From NCBI GenBank assembly GCA_025360685.1, contig JANYBR010000116.1, positions 1 through 11,248 on the forward strand: DNA of 11,248 nt, in the 5' to 3' direction. The notes beneath the pieces were generated by a model that was not told the origin of the DNA, did not search any database, and saw only the letters and a list, made by a program, of their open reading frames with translations. Positions 1-6,095 of this stretch are shown here, one piece after another. Positions within the stretch are counted from its first letter, which is position 1. The number at the start of each line of letters is the position of its first letter. Source of the stretch: Pseudomonadota bacterium. GTDB lineage: Bacteria; Pseudomonadota; Alphaproteobacteria; Micropepsales; Micropepsaceae. The translations under genes were made by a program, and so were the position numbers.

Positions 1-168
1 TCATGGCGGTCGAAACAGAAAGCCTGCCGGATCCCGAGATCCATGACAGCCGATGCAAGGTCCGATTCCCGACAGGCTTAGGGAATGGCGGGCCTTTGCC
101 CGGACTGATGCGCCAGGAATGAAAAGATCGGTTGAAACCAACAGGGGCGCTGTCCCCCCTTGTCCTTC
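1..168. other. Noncoding stretch at left edge
   Basis: I see no supported gene here. On the minus strand an ATG at 42-44 opens a frame (MDLGIRQAF...) that runs off the left edge after 14 codons. It has no clear Shine-Dalgarno sequence and no recognisable family, so I do not call it. Small GC hairpins are visible: CGGGC/GCCCG at 89-93 and 98-102, and GGGG/CCCC at 144-147 and 154-157. The second lies just downstream of the stop of the minus-strand thiolase fragment and could be a remnant of its terminator, but no clean T-run follows on that strand. Confidence 0.5.
20..79. repeat. Inverted repeat enclosing a small hairpin
   Basis: AAGCCTG at 20-26 is the exact reverse complement of CAGGCTT at 73-79. 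Inside it, GGATC at 29-33 and GATCC at 38-42 form a second perfect 5-bp stem around a 4-nt loop. The outer loop is long (46 nt), so it may be chance. I do not recognise a known RNA or attachment site. Confidence 0.3.
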
Positions 169-366
169 CTAGTTTTCGTATCGCCCGACGATGGAGATTG
201 CGCAGACGTTCTGGTGCGGGAAGCCGCCCAGGTTGTGCGTGAGCCCGTAGCGGGGGTTCTTCAGCTGCCGCTCCCCGGCCCTTCCCTGGAGCTGGAGGTA
301 CATCTCGTAGATCATCCGGAGGCCGGAGGCCCCGATCGGGTGGCCGAAGCACTTCAGGCCGCCCGA
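169..366 (-). pseudogene. 3' fragment of a thiolase (acetyl-CoA acetyltransferase-like) gene
   Basis: Read on the minus strand, this encodes about 65 residues of a thiolase C-terminus and ends at a TAG (169-171). It carries the signature SGGLKCFGHPIGASG, with the catalytic-type His of the GHP motif at 340-342, then a Y-E-M-Y-L-Q-L-Q helix and a GLTHNLGG...NVC segment. Thiolases catalyse thiolytic cleavage or Claisen condensation of acyl-CoAs and are usually about 390 residues long, so more than 80% is missing. Homology stops abruptly at about 366. Upstream the frame stays open to about 432 but turns into Arg/Ala-rich antisense of the neighbouring thiolase fragment. The nucleophilic Cys lies in the missing N-terminal part, so the product cannot be an active enzyme. 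The family assignment is from memory of the motifs; the exact subfamily is unknown. Confidence 0.8.
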
Positions 367-530
367 TCGGCGCCTCCGGCCTGCGCATGCTCTACGAGAT
401 GTACCTGCAGCTTCAGGGCCGGGCGGGCGCACGCCAGCTCAAAGACCCCAGGATCGGCATGACGCACAATCTCGGTGGCGCCCCTGCCATGAATGTGTGC
501 TCTGTTGCCATTATTGGGGCGCAGGGCGCC
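172..530. repeat. Imperfect long palindrome made of two thiolase 3' ends
   Basis: The left arm (172-342, read on the minus strand) and right arm (360-530, plus strand) are colinear 57-codon stretches of related thiolases, separated by only 17 nt. The junction falls at a shared GGCC-CCGATCGG-like sequence present in both genes at the GHPIG codons. That suggests joining at short homology. The arms differ at about 30% of amino-acid positions, so the palindrome is old or was made from two different genes. Confidence 0.75.
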
Positions 531-533
531 TGA
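357..533 (+). pseudogene. Second thiolase 3' fragment, in inverted orientation
   Basis: Read on the plus strand, this gives 58 residues of another thiolase C-terminus and ends at a TGA (531-533). It begins at G-R-P-I-G-A-S-G, where the family has GHPIGASG. The first codons are the junction, so the His-to-Arg change (CGC at 360-362) may simply be junction sequence. It continues with a Y-E-M-Y-L-Q-L-Q helix, GMTHNLGG and NVCSVAIIG. Counted by hand, about 40 of 57 residues match the minus-strand fragment without gaps, so the two are related but different genes, not a fresh duplicate. There is no start codon or upstream domain, so it is a dead fragment. It ends 81 bases before manC and is unrelated to it in function. 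Confidence 0.78.
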
Positions 534-614
534 AATTTACCCTGCTTCCACCCAAATGAGGGCAGGATCGCGGGGCATGTTAGGTTCCAAAACGTTCACC
601 GAGGCTGGTCGGCG

Positions 615-2060
615 ATGACGGCGTCCGAGCGCATCCATCCCGTCGTTCTATCGGGCGGCAGCGGCACCAGGCTGTGGCCGATGTCGCGCGCCTCGCTGCC
701 CAAGCAGCTGCTCGCCCTGAATGGCGCTCGCACGATGATTCAGGACACGGTGCTACGTGCCGGCGGATCCGGTGCCGAGCCGCCGATCTTGCTGTGCAGC
801 GAAGGTCACCGATTCCTGATCGCCGAGCAGATGCAGTCGATTGGCGTGACGCCGCGGGCAATCGTACTGGAGCCGATGGGGCGAAACACGGCACCAGCCG
901 CAACGATTGCCGCGCTCTTGGTGGCCGAACAAGACACGGATGGAATCGTCCTATTGCTGCCGTCCGATCACGTGGTGACGAATCCGCCCGAGTTCGCCAC
1001 CGCCGTCGCACGAGCCGCGTTGGCGGCGCGTCAGGGACACATCGTGACCTTCGGTATCACGCCGTCCAGTGCCGAGACGGGTTACGGCTACATCCAGTGC
1101 GGTCCCGGCCTGAGCAACGGAGTGAACCGGGTCAAGCGTTTTGCCGAAAAGCCGGACAGTGCCACGGCACAGAAGTATCTCGCTTCGGGCGACTATCTTT
1201 GGAACAGCGGCATGTTCGTCTTTCGCGCCGATGTGATGCTTGCCGAGCTGTCACGTCTCGAGCCGGCGCTTGTCGAGTCCTGCCGCGAGTCGCTGCGCGC
1301 TGCAAAACGCGACCTGGACTTCGTCCGCCTCGATGGCGCGGCGTTCGAGAAGGCGAAGAACATTTCGATCGACTATGCCGTGATGGAGCGCACCACCAAG
1401 GCGGCCGTCGTGCCCTGCGACATCGGCTGGAGCGACGTCGGCGCGTGGTCCTCGCTATGGTCGTTGCAGAAGCGCGATGGGAACGGCAACGTCCTGCAGG
1501 GCGATGTCCTGGTGCACGACTCGCACAATTCATTCGTCCGAAGCGAAAAAGCTCTGACCGCCCTGGTCGGCGTGAACAATCTCGTGGTTGTCGTCACCGA
1601 AGACGCGGTACTGGTCGCCGACAAGGCACGCGCCCAGGACGTCAAGGCCATCGTCGATCAGCTAAAAAGTTCGGGCCGTGCCGAGCTGTCCGATCACAAG
1701 GTTGTTTTCCGGCCCTGGGGCAGCTACCAGGGGATTGATGCGGGCGATGGCTATCAGGTCAAGCACATCATGGTGAAGCCTGGCGGCCGTCTGTCCCTGC
1801 AAAGCCACAAGAAACGGGCCGAGCATTGGGTCGTGGTGCAGGGCGTAGCGCAGGTGACATGTGACGAGAAGGTGTTCCTGCTGCATGAAAACCAGTCGAC
1901 CTTCATCCCCCTGGGCGCCAGGCATCGTCTTGAAAATCCCGGCAAGCAGCCGCTCCGTCTGATCGAGGTTCAATCCGGCTCGTATCTCGGCGAGGACGAC
2001 ATAGTGCGCTATGACGACGCCTATGGCCGAGCACCGGAAAAGTCGGCCGCGAAATCCTAA
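615..2060 (+). CDS. manC: Mannose-1-phosphate guanylyltransferase / mannose-6-phosphate isomerase
   Basis: This cytoplasmic enzyme makes GDP-mannose from mannose-1-phosphate and GTP. Its type II architecture usually adds a phosphomannose isomerase cupin that interconverts fructose-6-P and mannose-6-P. The protein is 481 residues, normal for the family (about 470-480). The N-terminal nucleotidyltransferase shows GGSGTRLWPMSR (14-25), PSDH (116-119) and FAEKPD (176-181). The C-terminal cupin runs from about residue 373 to 470, with QSHKKRAEHW at 396-405. Many relatives have H-x-H there, whereas this protein has H-K-K, so one expected metal-ligand His is Lys; I recall similar variants in this family, so loss of isomerase activity is not certain. 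ATG 615 has a weak GAGG 10 nt upstream. It is first in the plus-strand run with the DUF2914 gene and cysD/cysNC, and likely supplies GDP-mannose or GDP-mannose-derived sugars for a surface glycan. Confidence 0.95.
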   Translation: MTASERIHPVVLSGGSGTRLWPMSRASLPKQLLALNGARTMIQDTVLRAGGSGAEPPILLCSEGHRFLIAEQMQSIGVTPRAIVLEPMGRNTAPAATIAALLVAEQDTDGIVLLLPSDHVVTNPPEFATAVARAALAARQGHIVTFGITPSSAETGYGYIQCGPGLSNGVNRVKRFAEKPDSATAQKYLASGDYLWNSGMFVFRADVMLAELSRLEPALVESCRESLRAAKRDLDFVRLDGAAFEKAKNISIDYAVMERTTKAAVVPCDIGWSDVGAWSSLWSLQKRDGNGNVLQGDVLVHDSHNSFVRSEKALTALVGVNNLVVVVTEDAVLVADKARAQDVKAIVDQLKSSGRAELSDHKVVFRPWGSYQGIDAGDGYQVKHIMVKPGGRLSLQSHKKRAEHWVVVQGVAQVTCDEKVFLLHENQSTFIPLGARHRLENPGKQPLRLIEVQSGSYLGEDDIVRYDDAYGRAPEKSAAKS

Positions 2061-2120
2061 CTTCACACCCGCATGCGAACTCCTACTGGAACGTAACGCC
2101 TGAGCTTTCACCGCGCTGCC

Positions 2121-3221
2121 ATGCAACCAATCCTGCAACCGATCAAGACCGTTATCGCGCTCGCGCATCAGTATGAGCGTCACTTGTCGGCGGTCTCGCT
2201 GGCCGGCGGCTATGCATTCGACAGCTACACGTTTGGACGCATCGATCATGCGTCGACGCATATTGTCTTCGTCGCCTATCTCGTGATCGCCGCCGCCGCC
2301 ATTGCTGTTTCGCATCGCTGGGAGTCTGGCCCCGAGGACAAACGGCCGAGCGAGCGCACGCGCACGATCTTGACGGCAGCGACCCAGTTCGCGCTGGGAT
2401 GCCTGTTGAGCGGCTTTTGCGTCTTCTACCTGCGTAGTGCTTCGCTGTGGACGTCGTGGCCTTATTTGCTTCTGCTTGCCGGTATCTTCATCGGCAACGA
2501 GTTGTTCAAGAACTACACGACACGCCTCACGCTCTCGCTGCTGCTGTTCTTTTTTGCACTTTTTTCCTATTCCGTACTGCTGGTGCCGGTGCTGATCGCA
2601 TTGATCGGTACCACCGCCTTCGTCGTCAGCGGGATTGTTGCGCTGGTGATCTTCTGGTTCTTTGCCGACATACTCGCCTGGCTGGGACGGGAGCGATTTC
2701 GCCAGGTTCGCCCACATGTTCTGGCCGGCACGCTTGCGATCTATGCCACGATGAACCTGTTCTATTTCGTCAAGATCCTGCCACCCCTGCCGCTCGCGTT
2801 AGCCGACGCGGGCATCTATCACTCGGTGAAGAAAAACGGTGACGTCTACCAAGCTGTAAACGAGCCGCAGCCCTGGACGACATATTTCGGTGCGCCTCCG
2901 GTCCTCCACCTGACCCCGGGTGAAAAACTGTATTTGTACAGTGCGGTATTCGCGCCGGTACGCGTCACAACACTCATCGTCCATCGCTGGGAGTGGTTCG
3001 ACCCGGCGTCCGGAAAGTGGGTGACCCAGTCCCGGGTTACCTTTGCGATCAAGGGCGGCAGGGATCAGGGCTATCGTGGCTACACGATCAAATCCAAGCC
3101 CAAGCCGGGCGCCTGGCGCGTCAATATTGTGACTGATGACGGGCGGCCGCTGGGCCGCATACGTTTCGCGGTTATGATGGCGCCGCCACCGCGACCGCTC
3201 GTGCCGCTGACCTTGAACTAG
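2121..3221 (+). CDS. Polytopic membrane protein with C-terminal DUF2914 domain
   Basis: This is a 366-residue protein of unknown function. The N-terminal two thirds is hydrophobic, with likely membrane segments near residues 47-64, 84-104, 113-127, 135-153, 155-187 (perhaps two) and 199-217. The soluble C-terminal part (about 250-352) has the DUF2914 pattern: LTPGEKLYLYSAV, VHRWEWFD, an IKGG...GYRGYT stretch, PGAWRVNIVTDDGRPLG and RIRF. The N-terminus (ERHLSAVSLAGGYAFDSYTF) also matches my memory of this two-part family. ATG 2121 is the first in-frame ATG after a stop at 2094-2096, but has no clear Shine-Dalgarno. It lies 60 nt after manC and 73 nt before cysD, same strand, so co-transcription is likely. 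DUF2914 has no established reaction. The position suggests envelope or polysaccharide work, but that is inference. Confidence 0.85.
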   Translation: MQPILQPIKTVIALAHQYERHLSAVSLAGGYAFDSYTFGRIDHASTHIVFVAYLVIAAAAIAVSHRWESGPEDKRPSERTRTILTAATQFALGCLLSGFCVFYLRSASLWTSWPYLLLLAGIFIGNELFKNYTTRLTLSLLLFFFALFSYSVLLVPVLIALIGTTAFVVSGIVALVIFWFFADILAWLGRERFRQVRPHVLAGTLAIYATMNLFYFVKILPPLPLALADAGIYHSVKKNGDVYQAVNEPQPWTTYFGAPPVLHLTPGEKLYLYSAVFAPVRVTTLIVHRWEWFDPASGKWVTQSRVTFAIKGGRDQGYRGYTIKSKPKPGAWRVNIVTDDGRPLGRIRFAVMMAPPPRPLVPLTLN

Positions 3222-3233
3222 GATGCGGTCAGC

Positions 3234-3278
3234 CACGCCTTGCATCCGGGCGTGAGGCAGCCTATTTCACAGTAGGCT
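3234..3278 (+). promoter_or_regulatory. Two tandem perfect hairpins before cysD
   Basis: CACGCC (3234-3239) pairs with GGCGTG (3249-3254) around a 9-nt loop. AGCCTA (3259-3264) pairs with TAGGCT (3273-3278) around an 8-nt loop. Both sit in the 73-nt gap between the DUF2914 gene and cysD, the second ending 16 nt before the cysD TTG start. Only three T residues follow the second stem, so a strong intrinsic terminator is unlikely. Processing site, mRNA stabiliser, attenuator or chance are all possible. Confidence 0.35.
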
Positions 3279-3294
3279 TTCGGGGTCCAATATT

Positions 3295-4209
3295 TTGTCC
3301 ACTAAATTGCCTGTTATATCTCATTTGAAGCGCTTGGAGGCCGAGAGCATCCACATCATGCGCGAGGTGGCGGCAGAGTTCGCCAACCCCGTAATGCTGT
3401 ACTCGATCGGCAAGGACTCGTCGGTGATGTTGCACCTGGCGATGAAGGCCTTCTATCCCGCCAAGCCGCCGTTCCCGTTGCTGCATGTCGACACCACCTG
3501 GAAATTCCGCGAAATGATCCAGTTTCGCGACGAGACGGTGAAGCGCCTGGGCCTCAAGCTGCTCGTCCACGTCAACGAAGAGGGCGTCAAGAAGGGCATC
3601 AATCCGTTTGATTCCGGTTCGGCTTTGCACACACAAGTCATGAAGACCGAGGCGCTGAAGCAAGCGCTCGACAAATATGGCTTCGATGCCGCGTTCGGCG
3701 GCGCGCGTCGCGACGAAGAGAAATCGCGCGCCAAGGAGCGCATATTCTCGTTTCGCACGTCGACCCATACGTGGGATCCGAAGAACCAGCGGCCCGAACT
3801 CTGGCGCGTCTACAACACACGCATCAACAAGGGCGAGTCGATCCGCGTGTTTCCGCTGTCGAACTGGACGGAACTCGACATCTGGCAATACATCCTCGCC
3901 GAGAAAATTCCGATCGTGCCGCTCTACTTTGCCAAAAAGCGCCCAGTCATCGAGCGCGACGGCACTTTGATCATGCGCGACGACGATCGGATGAAGCTCG
4001 TACCGGGTGAAGTCACCGACGAACGCTTGGTACGGTTCCGGACTCTCGGCTGTTATCCGCTGACCGGAGCAATCGAGTCCGACGCCGACACGCTTGAAGG
4101 CATCGTCACCGAAATGTTCACCGCCCGCACGTCGGAACGCCAAGGCCGCCTGATCGACAGCGATGAGAAGTCGTCGATGGAGAAGAAGAAGAAGGAGGGG
4201 TATTTCTGA
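3295..4209 (+). CDS. cysD: Sulfate adenylyltransferase subunit 2 (CysD)
   Basis: This is the small catalytic subunit of ATP sulfurylase. It forms adenosine 5'-phosphosulfate (APS) from sulfate and ATP, driven by GTP hydrolysis in CysN. At 304 residues it has the usual length. Visible signatures are the PP-loop VMLYSIGKDSSVMLHLA (SIGKDSS at 37-43), GGARRDEEKSRAKER starting at 135, FPLSNWTELDIW, and the typical ending SMEKKKKEGYF. The start appears to be TTG at 3295: the family's LEAESIHI..REVAAEF block begins at residue 14, an internal Met (3358) would cut into it, and there is no in-frame ATG back to a stop at 3253-3255. GGGGT lies about 8 nt upstream of the TTG; TTG 3307 is an alternative. 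Its TGA overlaps the cysNC ATG by one base. In rhizobia the equivalent pair (NodPQ) feeds PAPS to sulfotransferases. Confidence 0.96.
   Translation: MSTKLPVISHLKRLEAESIHIMREVAAEFANPVMLYSIGKDSSVMLHLAMKAFYPAKPPFPLLHVDTTWKFREMIQFRDETVKRLGLKLLVHVNEEGVKKGINPFDSGSALHTQVMKTEALKQALDKYGFDAAFGGARRDEEKSRAKERIFSFRTSTHTWDPKNQRPELWRVYNTRINKGESIRVFPLSNWTELDIWQYILAEKIPIVPLYFAKKRPVIERDGTLIMRDDDRMKLVPGEVTDERLVRFRTLGCYPLTGAIESDADTLEGIVTEMFTARTSERQGRLIDSDEKSSMEKKKKEGYF
4192..4198 (+). promoter_or_regulatory. Strong ribosome binding site for cysNC inside the cysD 3' end
   Basis: AAGGAGG lies within the last codons of cysD (the KKEG codons), 10 nt before the cysNC ATG at 4209. With the TGATG overlap of stop and start, it supports coupled translation of the two ATP sulfurylase subunits and fixes the cysNC start. 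Confidence 0.8.
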
Positions 4210-6095
4210 TGAACGCACCTTCCGATCTCAGACAGTTTCTCGATGCGCAGGAAAAAAAATCGCTGCTGCGCTTTCTCACCTGCGGCAGTGTTGATGACGG
4301 AAAGTCCACCCTGATCGGGCGCCTGCTCTACGATTCCAAGCTGCTGTTCGAGGACCACCTTTCCGCCCTCGAAAAAGACTCCCGCAAGTTCGGCACCACC
4401 GGCGGCGACATCGATTTCGCGTTGCTGGTCGACGGCCTGGAGGCCGAACGGGAGCAGGGTATAACCATCGATGTCGCCTACCGCTTCTTCGCGACTGAAA
4501 AGCGCAAATTCATCGTCGCCGACACACCAGGTCACGAGCAGTACACACGCAACATGGCCACCGGTGCGTCGAACTCCGATCTCGCCGTCATCCTGATCGA
4601 CGCGCGCAAGGGCGTTCTGGTGCAGACACGCCGGCACGCCTACATCGCATCGCTTCTCGGCCTGCGCCATGTCGTGCTGGCGGTGAACAAGATCGACCTC
4701 GTCGGCTACTCGCAGGACACCTTCGACGGCATCGTCCGCGACTTTGCGGCATTTGCCGAACGGCTGGGCTTTGCGAGCATAGTCCCGGTTCCCATCTCGG
4801 CGCGCTACGGCGACAATGTCATCGCCCGCAGCGAGAAGACCGCCTGGTACAAGGGCCCATCCTTGCTCGCCCATCTCGAAACTGTGGATGTCGACACCGA
4901 CCTTGTCGCCAAGCCGTTCCGCTTTCCGGTGCAGTGGGTCAACCGTCCCAACCTGGATTTCCGCGGCTTTTCGGGAACACTCGTCGGTGGGCGCATTCGC
5001 CAGGGCGATTCGATTGCCGTGGCCAAGTCGGGGCGTACCAGCAAGGTCAAGCGCATCGTCACGATGGACGGCGATCTCAGCGAGGCGGCGGCTGGCGCCG
5101 CGGTCACGCTGGTCCTCGCCGACGAAGTCGACATATCGCGCGGCGATGTGCTGAGCGCGCCGGAAGGTCGGCCCGAAGTGTCGGAACAGTTCGCGGCACA
5201 CTTGCTCTGGATGGCGGAAGACGAACTCCTGCCCGGGCGCCAGTATCTCATGAAGATCGGCGCGGCCAGCGTGCCGGTGCAGATCACCACGCTCAAGCAC
5301 AAGATTGACGTCAACACGCTCGGCGAGCACGCGGCCAAGACCCTGCATCTCAATGAGGTCGGCTACGGCAACTTCTCAACCTCACAACCGATCGCGTTCG
5401 ATGCATATCGCGACAACCGCGATACCGGCGGCTTCATTCTGATCGACCGCTTCACGAACGCCACGGTCGGCGCCGGGATGATCGATTTCAGCCTGCGGCG
5501 CGCGACGAACGTGCATTGGCAGGCGCTCGACGTCGACAAGCGGTCCCGCGCCGAGCAGAAGGGCCAGAAACCCGCCGTGCTCTGGTTCACCGGACTCTCC
5601 GGATCGGGCAAGTCGACGATCGCCAACCTGGTCGAGCGCGCGCTGTTCGCCGAAGGCCGCCACACATACTTGCTCGACGGCGACAATGTCCGTCACGGCC
5701 TCAACCGCGATCTCGGCTTCACCGATGCCGACCGCGTCGAGAACATCCGCAGGGTCGGCGAGGCCGCCAAGCTGTTCGTCGATGCTGGACTTATCGTGCT
5801 CGTGTCATTCATCTCGCCGTTTCGCTCCGAGCGGCGCATGGCGCGCGAGCTTGTCGGCGAAGGCGAGTTCATCGAGGTCTATGTCGACACGCCACTCGAG
5901 ATCTGCATGCAACGCGATCCCAAAGGTCTCTACAAAAAGGCGCAGGCCGGCGAAATCAAGAACTTTACCGGCATCGACAGTCCCTATGAGGCGCCGGAGC
6001 ATGCCGAGCTGACGGTCGACACCACGACGGCCGATCCTGCGGACCTTGCTGCCGGCATCGTCGTCTATCTGCGCGAGAAGGGCTACATCGCGTAG
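4209..6095 (+). CDS. cysNC: Bifunctional sulfate adenylyltransferase subunit 1 / adenylylsulfate kinase
   Basis: A fusion of the CysN GTPase (ATP sulfurylase regulatory subunit) and the CysC APS kinase, of the NodQ type. It supports APS formation with CysD and then phosphorylates APS to PAPS in the cytosol. The protein is 628 residues, normal for the fusion. The GTPase has P-loop GSVDDGKST (26-34), the G3 motif DTPGH (105-109) and NKID (160-163), followed by EF-Tu-like beta-barrel domains to about residue 425. The kinase starts near 445, with P-loop GLSGSGKST (462-470), LLDGDNVRHGLNRDLGF and SPFRSERRMAR, and ends at YLREKGYIA. All key motifs look intact. The start is secured by a strong AAGGAGG and a TGATG overlap with cysD. 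The TAG stop directly abuts the ugd stop on the other strand. No cysH, cysI or sulfotransferase gene is visible in the window. Confidence 0.97.
   Translation: MNAPSDLRQFLDAQEKKSLLRFLTCGSVDDGKSTLIGRLLYDSKLLFEDHLSALEKDSRKFGTTGGDIDFALLVDGLEAEREQGITIDVAYRFFATEKRKFIVADTPGHEQYTRNMATGASNSDLAVILIDARKGVLVQTRRHAYIASLLGLRHVVLAVNKIDLVGYSQDTFDGIVRDFAAFAERLGFASIVPVPISARYGDNVIARSEKTAWYKGPSLLAHLETVDVDTDLVAKPFRFPVQWVNRPNLDFRGFSGTLVGGRIRQGDSIAVAKSGRTSKVKRIVTMDGDLSEAAAGAAVTLVLADEVDISRGDVLSAPEGRPEVSEQFAAHLLWMAEDELLPGRQYLMKIGAASVPVQITTLKHKIDVNTLGEHAAKTLHLNEVGYGNFSTSQPIAFDAYRDNRDTGGFILIDRFTNATVGAGMIDFSLRRATNVHWQALDVDKRSRAEQKGQKPAVLWFTGLSGSGKSTIANLVERALFAEGRHTYLLDGDNVRHGLNRDLGFTDADRVENIRRVGEAAKLFVDAGLIVLVSFISPFRSERRMARELVGEGEFIEVYVDTPLEICMQRDPKGLYKKAQAGEIKNFTGIDSPYEAPEHAELTVDTTTADPADLAAGIVVYLREKGYIA

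Noticed and set aside
1..44. Possible 5' end of a minus-strand gene leaving the left edge (MDLGIRQAF...)
   Set aside because: Only 14 codons are visible, with no ribosome site and no recognisable family.
160..462. 100-codon plus-strand frame over the thiolase palindrome
   Set aside because: It runs antisense through the minus fragment and out of frame through the plus fragment; both thiolase readings explain the sequence better.
540..566. CCTGC/GCAGG stem downstream of the plus-strand thiolase fragment as a terminator
   Set aside because: Only 5 bp with a 16-nt loop and no T-run.
674..1738. 354-codon plus-strand frame inside manC
   Set aside because: Out-of-frame Arg/Ala-rich translation of manC, with no motifs.
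1662..2717. 351-codon open frame on the minus strand
   Set aside because: It is antisense to the well-supported manC and DUF2914 genes, has low-complexity Arg/Gln/Asp-rich content and no recognisable domain; typical shadow of GC-rich codons.
3262..4218. 318-codon open frame on the minus strand
   Set aside because: Antisense to the whole of cysD; composition is that of a shadow frame.
4053..5348. 431-codon open frame on the minus strand
   Set aside because: Fully antisense to cysD/cysNC, whose motifs are intact; no family resemblance.
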